The position numbers and the translations under genes are program-made. A stretch of DNA of 64,000 bases, taken from Archivesica marissinica. Taxonomy: Eukaryota > Mollusca > Bivalvia > Venerida > Vesicomyidae. The notes under the pieces were generated by a model. That model did no database searches and was not told where the DNA came from. It worked only from the letters and a program-made list of their open reading frames with translations. Position 1 is the first letter of the stretch, and each line of letters starts with the position of its first letter. The DNA is taken from the NCBI GenBank assembly GCA_014843695.1, contig CM026394.1, positions 41,276,196 through 41,340,195 of the forward strand, read 5' to 3'. Below, in pieces: positions 45,901 through 58,165 of this stretch.

Positions 45901-48900
45901 AGTACCACATACAGGCATACAACCAGTGCCACATACAGACATACAACCAGTACCACATACAGACATACAACCAGTACCACATACAGACATACAACCAGTG
46001 CCACTTCTAGATGGCAAAGTAAGCCCAGTGCCACATATAGACATACAACCAGTGCCACATACAGGCATACAACCAGTGCCACTTCTAGATGGCAATGTAT
46101 GCCCAGTACCACATACAGACATAAAACCAGTACCACATACAGGCATACAAACAGTACCACATACAGGCATACAACCAGTGCCACATAAAGACATACAACC
46201 AGTGCCACATACAGGCATACAACCAGTACCACATACAGACATACAATCAGTATCACATACAGGCATACAACCAGTACCACATACAAACATACAACCAGTA
46301 CCACATACAGGCATACAACCAGTACCACATACAGGCATACAACCAGTACCACTTCTAGATGGCAATGTATGCCCAGTATCACATACAGACATACAACCAG
46401 TACCACATACAGACATACAACCAGTACCGCATACATACATATAACCAGTACCACATACAGACATACAACCAGTACCACATACAGACATACGACCAGTGCC
46501 ACATACAGGCATACAACCAGTACCACATACAGACATACAACAAGTGCCACTTCTAGATGGCAATGTATGCCCAGTGCTACATACAGACATACAACCAGTG
46601 CCACATACAGGCATACAACCTGTACCACTTCTATATGGCAATGTATGCCCAGTACCACATACAGGCATACAACCAGTGCCACATACAGGCATACAACCAG
46701 TGCCACATACAGGCATACAACCAGTGCCACATACAGACAAACAACAAGTACCACATACAGACATACAACCAGTACCACATAAAGGCATACAACCAGTACC
46801 ACATACAGACATACAACCAGTGCCACATACAGGCATACAAACAGTACCACATACAGACATACAACCAGTACCTCATACAGGCATACAACCAGTACCAAAT
46901 ACAGACATACAACCAGTACCACATACAACCAGTGCCACATACAGACATACAACCAGTGCCACATACAGACATACAACCAGTGCCACATACAGGCATACAA
47001 CCAGTGCCACATACAGACATACAACCAGTACCACATACAGACATACAACCAGTACCACTTCTAGATGGCAATGTATGCCCAGTACCACATACAGACATAC
47101 AATCAGTGCCACATACAGGCATACAACCAGTGCCACTCAGATGGAATGTATGCCCAGTACCACATACAGGCATACAACCAGTGCCACATACAGACATACA
47201 ACCAGTACCACATACAGACATACAACCAGTACCACATACAGACATACAACCAGTACCACTTCTAGAGGCAAAGAACCAGTACCACATACAGACATACAAC
47301 CAGTGCCACATACAGGCATACAACCAGTGCCATCTAGTGGCATGTATCCAGTACCACATACAGACATACAACCAGTGCCACATACAGGCATACAACCAGT
47401 ACCACATACAGGCATACAACCAGTACCACAAAGACATACAACCAGTACCACATACAGACATACAACCAGTACCACATACAGACATACAACCAGTGCCACA
47501 TACAGCATACAACCAGTCCACATACAGACATACAACCAGTACCACATACAGACATACAACCAGTACCACATACAGACATACAACCAGTGCCACATACAGG
47601 CATACAACCAGTACCACTTCTAGATGGCAATGTATGCCCAGTACCACATACAGACATACAACCAGTGCCACATACAGGCATACAACCAGTACCACATACA
47701 GGCATACAACCAGTGCCACATACAGGCATACAACCAGTACCACATACAGGCATACAACCAGTGCCACATACAGGCATACAACCAGTGCCACATACAGACA
47801 TACAACCAGTACCACATACAGACATACAACCAGTACCACATACAGGCATACAACCAGTGCCACTTCTAGATGGCAATGTATGCCCAGTACCACATACAGA
47901 CATACAACCAGTGCCACATACAGGCATACAACCAGTGCCACATACAGACATACAACCAGTGCCACATACAGGCATACAACCAGTGCCACATACAGGCATA
48001 CAACCAGTACCACATACAGACATACAACCAGTATCACATACATGCATACAACCAGTACCACATACATACATACAATCAGTACCACATACAGGCATACAAC
48101 CAGTACCACATACAGGCATACAACCAGTACAACTTCTAGATGGCAATGTATGCCCAGTATCACATACAGACATACAACCAGTGCCACATACAAGCATACA
48201 ACCAGTGCCACATACAGGCATACAACCAGTACCACATACAGGCATACAACCAGTGCCACTTCTAGATGGCAATGTATGCCCAGTACCACATACAGACATA
48301 CAACCAGTAACACAACAGACATACAACCGTACCACATACAGACATACAACCAGTACCACATACAGACATACAACCAGTACCACATACAGGCATACAACCA
48401 GTGCCACATACAGACATACAAACAGTACCACATACAGACATACAACCAGTACCACATACAGACATACAACCAGTACCACATACAGACATACAACCCGTAC
48501 CACATACAGATATAGACCAGCGCCACATACAGGCATACAACCAGTGCCACATACAGGCATACAACCAGTGCCACATACAGGCATACAACCAGTGCCACAT
48601 ACAGACATACAACCAGTACCACATACAGACATACAACCAGTACCACTTCTAGATGGCAATGTATGCCCAGTACCACATACAGACATACAATCAGTGCCAC
48701 ATACAGGCATACAACGAGTGTCACATACAGACATACAAACAGTACCACTTCTAGATGGCAATGTATGCCCAGTGCCACATACAGACATACAACCAGTGCC
48801 ACATACAGGCATACAACCAGTATCACATACAGGCATACAACCAGTACCACATACAGACATACAACCAGTACCACATACAGGCATACAACCAGTACCACAT

Positions 48901-50729
48901 ACAGGCATACAACCAGTACCACTTCTAGATGGCAATGTATGCCCAGTACCACATACAGACATACAACCAGTGCCACATACAGGCATACAACCAGTGCCAC
49001 ATACAGACATACAACCAGTACCACATACAGACATACAACCAGTACCACATACAGGCATACAACCAGTGCCACTTCTAGATGGCAATGTATGCCCAGTACC
49101 ACATACAGACATACAACCAGTGCCACATACAGGCATACAACCAGTGCCACATACAGACATACAACCAGTGCCACATACAGGCATACAACCAGTGCCACAT
49201 ACAGGCATACAACCAGTACCACATACAGACATACAACCAGTGCCACATACAGGCATACAACCAGTGCCACTTTAGATGGCATGTATGCCCAGTACCACAT
49301 ACAGGCATACAACCAGTGCCACATACAGACATACAACCAGTGCCACATACAGGCATACAACCAGTACCACATACAGGCATACAACCAGTACCACATACAG
49401 ACATACAACCAGTATCACATACAGACATACAACCAGTGCCACATACAGGCATACAACCAGTGCCACATACAGGCATACAACCAGTACCACATACAGACAT
49501 ACACCAGTACCAAATACAGGCATACAACCAGTGCCACATAAGGCTACAACCAGTACACTTCTAGAGGCAATGTATGCCCAGTACCACATACAGGCATACA
49601 ACCAGTGCCACATACAGACATACAACCAGTACCACTTCTAGATGGCAATGTATGCCCAGTACCACATACAGACATACAACCAGTGCCACATACAGGCATA
49701 CAACCAGTGCACATACAGAATAAACCAGTACCACTTCTAGATCAGTATGCCCAGTCCACATACAGACATACAACCAGTGCCACATACAGGCATACAACCA
49801 GTATCACATACAGGCATACAACCAGTACCACATACAGACATACAACCAGTACCACATACAGGCATACAACCAGTACCACATACAGGCATACAACCAGTAC
49901 CACTTCTAGATGGCAATGTATGCCCAGTACCACATACAGACATACAACCAGTACCACATACAGACATACAACCTGTACCACATACAGACATACAACCAGT
50001 ACCACATACAGACATACAACCAGTACCACATACAGGCATACAACCAGTGCCACATACAGACATACAAATAGTACCACATACAGGCATACAACCAGTACCA
50101 CATACAGACATACAACCAGTACCACATACAGACATACAACCAGTACCACATACAGACATACAACCAGTACCACATACAGACATACAACCAGTACCACATA
50201 CAGACATACAACCAGTGCCACATACAGGCATACAACCAGTACCACTGACATACAACCAGTGCCACTTCTAGATGGCAATGTATGCCCAGTGCCACATACA
50301 GACATACAACCAGTGCCACATACAGGCATACAACCAGTACCACTTCTAGATGGAAATGTATGCCCAGTACCACATACAGACATACAACCAGTGCCACATA
50401 CAGGCATACAACGAGTGTCACATACAGATATACAACCAGTACCACTTCTAGATGGCATGTATGCCCACTGCCACATACAGACATACAACCAGTGCCACAT
50501 ACAGGCATACAACCAGTATCACATACAGGCATACAACCAGTACCACATACAGACATACAACCAGTACCACATACAGGCATACAACCAGTACCACATACAG
50601 GCATACAACCAGTACCACTTCTAGATGGCAATGTATGCCCAGTACCACATACAGACATACAACCAGTACCACATACAGACATACAACCTGTACCACATAC
50701 AGACATACAACCAGTACCACATACAGACA
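30990..50729. repeat. Giant 24-bp minisatellite with 30-bp spacer units
   Basis: At least 19.7 kb of the monomer ACAACCAGTRCCACATACAG plus RCAT. Positions R (A/G) vary between copies: GTACC or GTGCC, and ACAGACAT or ACAGGCAT. Every 3 to 13 monomers one copy is replaced by a 30-base version carrying TTCTAGATGGCAATGTATGC. Rare marked variants (ACAACGAGTGTCAC, ACAAATAGTACC, ACAACCTGTACC) recur in fixed order, which reveals higher-order blocks of about 725 bases and of several kb. Both unit lengths are divisible by three, which produces very long meaningless open frames on both strands. The right edge is lost in an assembly gap, so the true size is unknown. Confidence 0.98.
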
Positions 50730-51729
50730 NNNNNNNNNNNNNNNNNNNNNNNNNNNNNNNNNNNNNNNNNNNNNNNNNNNNNNNNNNNNNNNNNNNNNNN
50801 NNNNNNNNNNNNNNNNNNNNNNNNNNNNNNNNNNNNNNNNNNNNNNNNNNNNNNNNNNNNNNNNNNNNNNNNNNNNNNNNNNNNNNNNNNNNNNNNNNNN
50901 NNNNNNNNNNNNNNNNNNNNNNNNNNNNNNNNNNNNNNNNNNNNNNNNNNNNNNNNNNNNNNNNNNNNNNNNNNNNNNNNNNNNNNNNNNNNNNNNNNNN
51001 NNNNNNNNNNNNNNNNNNNNNNNNNNNNNNNNNNNNNNNNNNNNNNNNNNNNNNNNNNNNNNNNNNNNNNNNNNNNNNNNNNNNNNNNNNNNNNNNNNNN
51101 NNNNNNNNNNNNNNNNNNNNNNNNNNNNNNNNNNNNNNNNNNNNNNNNNNNNNNNNNNNNNNNNNNNNNNNNNNNNNNNNNNNNNNNNNNNNNNNNNNNN
51201 NNNNNNNNNNNNNNNNNNNNNNNNNNNNNNNNNNNNNNNNNNNNNNNNNNNNNNNNNNNNNNNNNNNNNNNNNNNNNNNNNNNNNNNNNNNNNNNNNNNN
51301 NNNNNNNNNNNNNNNNNNNNNNNNNNNNNNNNNNNNNNNNNNNNNNNNNNNNNNNNNNNNNNNNNNNNNNNNNNNNNNNNNNNNNNNNNNNNNNNNNNNN
51401 NNNNNNNNNNNNNNNNNNNNNNNNNNNNNNNNNNNNNNNNNNNNNNNNNNNNNNNNNNNNNNNNNNNNNNNNNNNNNNNNNNNNNNNNNNNNNNNNNNNN
51501 NNNNNNNNNNNNNNNNNNNNNNNNNNNNNNNNNNNNNNNNNNNNNNNNNNNNNNNNNNNNNNNNNNNNNNNNNNNNNNNNNNNNNNNNNNNNNNNNNNNN
51601 NNNNNNNNNNNNNNNNNNNNNNNNNNNNNNNNNNNNNNNNNNNNNNNNNNNNNNNNNNNNNNNNNNNNNNNNNNNNNNNNNNNNNNNNNNNNNNNNNNNN
51701 NNNNNNNNNNNNNNNNNNNNNNNNNNNNN
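50730..51729. other. Assembly gap, 1,000 N
   Basis: Exactly 1,000 N, a conventional placeholder. The 24-bp array enters from the left and a different 24-bp repeat leaves on the right. Missing length and content are unknown. Confidence 0.99.
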
Positions 51730-51800
51730 GCTATAATAAATTTGTATAAATTAGCTATAATAAATTTGTATAAATTAGCTATAATAAATTTGTATAAATA
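51730..51800. repeat. 24-bp AT-rich tandem repeat, about three copies
   Basis: Unit GCTATAATAAATTTGTATAA plus ATTA, unrelated to the array on the other side of the gap. The array probably continues into it. Confidence 0.85.
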
Positions 51801-52232
51801 TAATTTTCGTTGTTTGAAGAATGAATTAAATGAAAATTGCTTTCCCTTGGCCTTATGTGTAGTCGTTCGATTATGTGGCGTGTATTGTATGCACGAGGTG
51901 TTTTTTGTGCATGTAAGATTAGATAACCATTCAGCCTTGGGGATCGGTTGCGACCAGTTGTGTTTTGTTTTGGGTTTTTTGTATTGGCAGTATACCACAA
52001 AATTGAGAGGAATGACATTTTGATGCATGTATGTTCACATTATGATTTTGTCTATATAACGAAATGGATTTCGAACATGTATATTACACGATGTCGGCCG
52101 ATGGCTCCCAAAGGCTTAAACCAACAAATATATATTTGTTGTTATGTTGTTTCTGTTGAAGAATCGAAGAGGTAGTAGGTCAATGGAAACTGAACTTTAA
52201 TACATATTTGTTCATTACCTTCATTTTATCAG
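51801..52232. other. Intronic stretch without recognised feature
   Basis: Precedes the first recognised CFAP221 exon. No upstream exon, RNA gene or repeat is recognised. Confidence 0.4.
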
Positions 52233-52436
52233 GATGAGGTCATCAGTTTGCCTCCACCAATCACGGTGAAGGAAAAATCTACAGTAAACATGACAAAGAC
52301 CAATCTAAATCTGGCAACAAAAGGGGAGGTAACTGCAGTACACGAAAGCAAGAAAACATCTCCAATACAAGTTGTCTCACTTACTCCACCACATACCCTC
52401 TTCCAGCCCATGGAGTATCCACCGCTTCACATATTT
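52233..52436 (+). CDS. CFAP221: CFAP221 (PCDP1), first recognised exon of C-terminal part
   Basis: A 68-codon exon in phase 0, with acceptor TTCATTTTATCAG and donor TTT|GTAAGT. It begins DEVISLPPPITV and ends EYPPLHIF, leading without a break into the NPAPGL motif of the next exon, as in vertebrate CFAP221. CFAP221 is a component of the C1 projection region of the ciliary central apparatus. It binds calmodulin and is needed for normal ciliary beating, and loss causes primary ciliary dyskinesia in mice. The N-terminal ASH-like and central coiled regions are missing from the window. Their exons should lie upstream on this strand, in the gap, beyond the array, or overlooked. Confidence 0.8.
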
Positions 52437-52475
52437 GTAAGTATTGTTGTCTCCGAGAAATATTGGTTTTTGTTT

Positions 52476-52610
52476 AAACAGTATTTATTCCAATAAATTT
52501 ACATGTATAACACAAACAATGTTACAAATTACATAAATTGTGAATGGATTGGATTGGAAAACAAGTTTTCAGAAAACTGTCTGCCTTAGCTTGTCCGCGC
52601 TTCCTCTCCA
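52476..52610 (-). repeat. Dispersed repeat L, copy 2
   Basis: Reverse complement of 300-425 (AACAGTATTTATTCCAATAA and GTTACAAATTACATAAATTG). It sits 40 bases after the CFAP221 exon donor. Confidence 0.65.
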
Positions 52611-52816
52611 TAACACCTTGTTGGATTATCACCAAGCTTGGAAGGAAGCATCGGTACGATGTCTAGCTTATCCGAATCAATATAAACATAGCCATCACAA
52701 CTTTCCTTATATTACACACGTTGTAGGAAATATAGGAAATCAATCCTGTGACCTGTATTGCTCTACGTACTTACAAACAAATATGGACGAAAAACAAAAT
52801 TCCAGTCAACACAAAA

Positions 52817-52985
52817 TACAAAACACACTAAATACAACAAACTACAAAACACACTAAATACAACAAACTACAAAACACACTAAATACAACAAACTACAAA
52901 ACACACTAAATACAACAAACTACAAAACACACTAAATACAACAAACTACAAAACACACTAAATACAACAAACTACAAAACACACT
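52817..52985. repeat. 25-bp tandem repeat
   Basis: About seven units of AAACACACTAAATACAACAA plus ACTAC, in the CFAP221 intron. Confidence 0.95.
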
Positions 52986-53626
52986 CAAAATCATACTATA
53001 TACAAAACACACAAAATCATCAAAATACAAAATATGAAAAACATAAAAAGCACAAATACAAAATATGAAAAACAACCCCATGAAAGATACACCACAAAGT
53101 GCAAAATGATAGTTAATTATCAAACCAATGGATAAGCATGATATCCCCAGTAACAGAGACTTTATTAAACAATATTTATAGACATTTATTAAACAAACAC
53201 ATCATTTTAGCTGATTACTTTTATTTAATATATACTTACGCTATTTGAGTTAGTAACTCTCCAATATGTTCTCGTTTTCAGTCAGGTTTGGGCTTGGTCC
53301 TGGGGTGCAATTCTTGGGAAACCGGACAGTGGATTGAGCAAACTAGCACATTTCTTTGAAAATTCACAGACTAACTATATTAAATCTTGTGAAATGCATT
53401 ATGTACATGTTTTCAGCACTAACTACGCCACTTACATTCTGTTGTTCTTAATTTATTTTATGGGGAGGGCCAATCACTAATGTTGTTAGAACTTGTGGCC
53501 CAACCCATTTGCTACATTTCTATTTGTACAACGATTGTTATTGTTATATACATGTATATAGAGCAATAAAATATTATCAAAACAGTAACAGTACTTCATA
53601 AAGAGAAATACTTGAATGTTTTACAG
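52986..53626. other. Intronic stretch without recognised feature
   Basis: AT-rich. Short AAAATACAAAATATGAAAAA repeats lie near 53025-53070. No exon is recognised. Confidence 0.4.
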
Positions 53627-53779
53627 AATCCAGCCCCAGGTTTACAAGTGTTCCAGTCCCCTGTGCCCTATGCCGAGACGAATGTAGACTTCCACCTGTG
53701 TCCACTACCAAGGTACTTCAAAAAGGACCACACTACCAACATACATGCTGCCACACAGAGAAAATACATGGACAGGGAG
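53627..53779 (+). CDS. CFAP221: CFAP221, exon with the NPAPGL/YAET signature
   Basis: 51 codons, phase 0 at both ends, acceptor TGTTTTACAG, donor GAG|GTATAC. It contains the most diagnostic stretch of the gene: NPAPGLQVF, then PVPYAETNVDFHLCPLPRY. Vertebrate CFAP221 has a closely similar NPxPGL ... YAET ... DYHLC series. This is the main reason for the identification. A SINE-B fragment lies 35 bases downstream in the intron. Confidence 0.88.
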
Positions 53780-53813
53780 GTATACAAACTTTATCTGTCT
53801 AAATATGCATGTA

Positions 53814-53902
53814 TTTGTGTGTGTTTTACATTTATTTATCGTCGCTACCAGTTGCCCATATGAGCAACGCCTCCTGAAGAGATTAGTCATTTTAGATTTT
53901 TG
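53814..53902 (-). mobile_element. SINE-B end fragment
   Basis: Only the end with GTCGCTACCAGTTGCCCATA up to TTTTAGATTTT remains, adjacent to the 56-bp array. Confidence 0.7.
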
Positions 53903-54408
53903 TACAACAAATCTGACCACTCAACAACTACGCAGCTACGATGACATCGCCTAGCAACAACAAATCTGACCACTCAATAACTACACCGCTATGGTGATGA
54001 CATCGCCTAGCAACAACAAATCTGACCACTCAATAACTACACAGCTATGGTGATGACATTGCCTAGCAACAACAAATTTGACCACTCAATAACTACACCG
54101 CTATAATGATGACATCGCCTAGCAACAACAAATCTGACCACTCAATAACTACACCGCTATGGTGACGACATCGCCTAATAACAACAAATCTGACCACTCA
54201 ATAACTACACCGCTATGGTGACGAAATCGCCTAGCAACAACAAATCTGACCACTCAATAACTACACCGCTATGGTGACGACATCGCCTAGCAACAACAAA
54301 TCTGACCACTCAATAACTACAACGCTACGGCGACATCGCCTAGCAACAACAAATCTGACCACTCAATAACTACAACGCTACGGCGACATCGCCTAGCAAC
54401 AACAACCT
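53903..54408. repeat. 56-bp minisatellite, about nine copies
   Basis: Unit contains ACAACAAATCTGACCACTCA and CTATGGTGATGACATCGCCT. The last copies are shortened to about 51 bases. It is in the CFAP221 intron and ends about 100 bases before the next exon. Confidence 0.95.
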
Positions 54409-54512
54409 TACTTACAGTGCCTTTCTTTATCGCAAAACAAGAATGATGCTGTCAATTAAATACTGTTATAATTTATCTATTGTTTGAATGGAAATTTCTC
54501 CATTTTTCTCAG

Positions 54513-54613
54513 GATGTAGTTCGAGGTATTATGACTTGGAAGAAGTTTCCATCCCAGGGTTTAACATCGCTCAGTAACACTCCAACACTGACCAACGTGT
54601 GGGTGCCCAGATG
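54513..54613 (+). CDS. CFAP221: CFAP221, exon with RGIMTWKKF
   Basis: Acceptor CCATTTTTCTCAG and donor TG|GTGAGT. 33 codons plus two bases, completed by the G at 58312. The motif RGIMTWKKFPSQGLTSL corresponds to the conserved G-I-M-x-W-K-x-F of CFAP221. Confidence 0.85.
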
Positions 54614-54714
54614 GTGAGTCAATAAAGGAGGAATATCTATCATATATTTCCTCTTGTGTTAATACATAGAGAATATTTGTGTTCATTAATGTAAGATAGG
54701 ATTTTATTTAGTTT

Positions 54715-54943
54715 ATACAAATTTATTTGAGCTCGATTGCGAAACAAGTTCTTTCAACTTATATTAATCACTCTCGAGACCTCATTCCTGATGGAATCCA
54801 TCGCCATGAAGGAGAGAGAAGAGGCAATGTGGAATTTAAATGCCTTGCCTAAGGGCACAATCGTAACGGCTCCAGCGGGGCTCGAACTCCAGACCTTTCG
54901 CACCTGAAGCGAACGCGCATCCACTGCGATATCATGACTTCCA
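54715..54943 (-). mobile_element. SINE-A, full length
   Basis: Complete copy in the CFAP221 intron with head at right (GGAAGTCATGATATCGCAGT on the minus strand). Confidence 0.88.
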
Positions 54944-54981
54944 CAATTTTATTTCATCGAGTGGTCACCGAAATTTATATT

Positions 54982-55225
54982 TTAGTTAGTTTGTGTTTGC
55001 TGTCAAGATTAAAAACTACAGACAAAACAAATTCATTAGAATATATTACTTAGTAATTAACTGTTTATGATGGTCAGAAAATAGTTAAAATTCAAAAGTA
55101 CATCTAACCATGCAGGAATACGAAACGCAACCAGTGGCAGAGAAAATGGCATCTTTCACTGTTTCAAAGCACTTTCTATCACTGAGAAAACTTGTATCAT
55201 TCATTGGAAAGCATAAAAGAAAATA
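54982..55225 (+). repeat. Duplicated intronic segment, copy 1
   Basis: Shares TTTGCTGTCAAGATTAAAAA and CATTCATTGGAAAGCATAAA with 55531-55735, with moderate divergence. Confidence 0.65.
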
Positions 55226-55395
55226 ATGATAGATAAATATAAAAAAATGGAAAATATGAGATTTTTGTATTTACTGGCGATACTGTGATAGAGTAAATTG
55301 TAGTATACGAAAAACATATTTCGGTGATCAGGAAATGAAATAAATTCCTATCTTACACTAATAAACACAAATCTTCTTTTTCTTTTATGCAATGA
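55195..55395 (+). repeat. Dispersed repeat M, copy 2
   Basis: Resembles 14776-14895 in TCATTGGAAAGCATAAAAGA, TTTCGGTGATCA and ACACTAATAAACACAAATC. About 80 extra bases lie in the middle. Confidence 0.45.
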
Positions 55396-55530
55396 TTTTT
55401 GCTAATATAATATTTGTCATCCAATGTAATTCAGTTTCATTGCCCCTGTCATGAGCCTCATTTCACTAAAATATGCTACAATGCACAACTGCACAACCAC
55501 GTTTTAAAAAATAGTTCCTGTATAATTTTC

Positions 55531-55735
55531 TAGTTAGTTTATGTTTGCTGTCAAGATTAAAAATGACAAACAAAACAAATTCATAACAACATATTACTTT
55601 ATAATGCGGAGGAAAACGAAACACGAGTCGTGGGAAAGGAAATTCCATCTTCCACTGCTTCAAAACAGTGAAAGATAGCATTTTCTTTCACTGAGAACAC
55701 TCAGTCATTCATTGGAAAGCATAAAAACAATCGTT
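55531..55735 (+). repeat. Duplicated intronic segment, copy 2
   Basis: Second copy of the segment at 54982-55225. It immediately precedes the 49-bp minisatellite. Confidence 0.65.
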
Positions 55736-55744
55736 TCACACAGC

Positions 55745-57812
55745 TGTCAAGCATTTAAAATATCAATTCATAAGTCGCTGTCAAACGTAGTCATTGAACA
55801 GGCTAAAAATATAAATGCATGTGTCACTGTCAAGAGTAGCCATTGAACAGGCTAAAAATATAAATGCATATGTCACTGTCAAGAGTAGCCATTGAACAGG
55901 CTAAAAATATAAATGCATGTGTCACTGTCAAACGTAGTCATTGAACAGGCTAAAAATATAAATGCATGTGTCACTGTCAAGAGTAGCCATTGAACAGGCT
56001 AAAAATATAAATGCATGTGTCACTGTCAAGAGTAGCCATTGAATAGGCTAAAAATATAAATTCATGTGTCATGGTCAAACGTAGCCATTGAATAGGCTAA
56101 AAATATAAATTCATGTGTCGCTGTCAAACGTAGCCATTGAACAGGCTAAACATATAAATTCATGTGTCGCTGTCTAGAGTAGCCATTGAACAGGCTAAAA
56201 ATATAAATTCATGTGTCACTGTCAAGAGTAGCCATTGAACAGGCTAAAAATATAAATTCATGTGTCACTGTCAAGAGTAGCCATTGAACAGGCTAACAAT
56301 ATAAATGCATGTCACTGTCAAGCGTAGCCATTGAACAGGCTAACAATATAAATGCATGTGTCACTGTCAAGCGTAGCCATTGAACAGGCTAACAATATAA
56401 ATGCATATCACTGTCAAACGTAGCCATTGAATAGGCTAAAAATATAAATTCATGTGTCGCTGTCAAGCAAAGCCATTGAACAGGCTAAAAATATAAATTC
56501 ATGTGTCGCTGTCAAGAGTAGCCATTAAACAGGCTAAAAATATAAATTAATATGTCGCTGTCAAGAGTAGCCATTGAACAGGCTAAAAATATAAATTCAT
56601 GTGTCGCTGTCAAGAGTAGCCATTGAACAGGCTAAAAATATAAATTCATGTGTCGCTGTCAAGAGTAGCCATTGAACAGGCTAAAAATATAAATTCATGT
56701 GTCGCTGTCAAGAGTAGCCATTGAACAGGCTAAAAATATAAATTATTGTCGCTGTCAAGAGTAGCCATTGAACAGGCTAAAATATAAATCATGTCCTGTC
56801 AAGTAGCCATTGAACAGGCTAAAAATATAAATCATGTGTCGCTGTCAAGAGTAGCCATTGAACAGGCTAAAAATATAAATGCATGTGTCACTGTCAAGAG
56901 TAGCCATTGAACAGGCTAAAAATATAAATTCATGTGTCACTGTCAAGAGTAGCCATTGAACAGGCTAAAAATATAAATTCATGTGTCACTGTCAAGAGTA
57001 GCCATTGAACAGGCTAAAAATATAAATTCATGTGTCGCTGTCAAGAGTAGCCATTGAACAGGCTAACAATATAAATGCATGTCACTGTCAAACGTAGCCA
57101 TTGAACAGGCTAAAAATATAAATTCATGTGTCGCTGTCAAGAGTAGCCATTGAACAGGCTAAAAATATAAATGCATGTGTCACTGTCAAGAGTAGCCATT
57201 GAACAGGCTAAAAATATAAATTCATGTGTCACTGTCAAGAGTAGCCATTGAACAGGATAAAAATATAAATTCATGTGTCACTGTCAAGAGTAGCCATTGA
57301 ACAGGCTAAAAATATAAATGCATGTGTCACTGTCAAGAGTAGCCATTGAACAGGCTAAAAATATAAATTCATGTGTCACTGTCAAGAGTAGCCATTGAAC
57401 AGGCTAAAAATATAAATTCATGTGTCACTGTCAAGAGTAGCCATTGAACAGGCTAAAACTATAAATTCATGTGTCGCTGTCAAGAGTAGCCATTGAACAG
57501 GCTAACAATATAAATGCATGTGTCACTGTCAAGAGTAGCCATTGAACAGGCTAAAAATATAAATTCATGTGTCACTGTCAAGAGTAGCCATTGAACAGGC
57601 TAAAAATATAAATTCATGTGTCACTGTCAAGAGTAGCCATTGAACAGGCTAAAAATATAAATGCATGTGTCACTGTCAAGAGTAGCCATTGAACAGGCTA
57701 AAAATATAAATTCATGTGTCACTGTCAAGAGTAGCCATTGAATAGGCTAAAAATATAAATTCATGTGTCACTGTCAAGAGTAGCCATTGAACAGGCTAAA
57801 AATATAAATTCT
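55745..57812. repeat. 49-bp minisatellite, about 42 copies
   Basis: Unit contains GTAGCCATTGAACAGGCTAA followed by AAATATAAATTCATGTGTCR. Two main alternatives are ATGCATGTGTCAC and ATTCATGTGTCGC. A few copies near 56745-56830 carry single-base deletions. It fills the CFAP221 intron before the exon at 58312. Confidence 0.97.
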
Positions 57813-57930
57813 ATTGTTATCAATATTAACAAGTTATATATAATTATGTCATATTTGCAGAATTTTAGTGTTATTAACTCAACTAGTTTTAGAGAGAATA
57901 AAATGGACAGCTATTCATTTCACCCAGTGG

Positions 57931-58165
57931 ACCGCTTCCGTGGTCGAGTGGTCATGGTCGCTCACTGTAACCTATCATCACTGATGGTCATGGGTGCGAG
58001 CCCCGCTCATGTTGTGTCTCTTTATATGAAAAAGTTGGGTGCACAAGTTTCTTACGGAGGTTGGTGCACCAAGTACTGGTTAACCGCTGGAGCCTGCCCA
58101 GGGAAGGTGTTGTTATGTAAACTGCCCGCTGGCGATATAGCCCAAAATGAATGCGTAAAACCCAA
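57931..58165 (+). mobile_element. SINE-G, full length
   Basis: Head CGTGGTCGAGTGGTCATGGT, B box GGGTGCGAGCCCCGC, body GGTTAACCGCTGGAGCCTGC. It ends about 150 bases before the CFAP221 exon. Confidence 0.8.

Noticed and set aside
30990..50729. Very long open frames (over 1,000 codons) on both strands
   Set aside because: They follow from 24- and 30-base units without stops, occur in several frames at once, and show no start context, domain or splice structure.
30990..50729. CRISPR-like array (regular repeats with interspersed 30-base units)
   Set aside because: The interspersed units are nearly identical to each other rather than unique spacers, and the window is eukaryotic.
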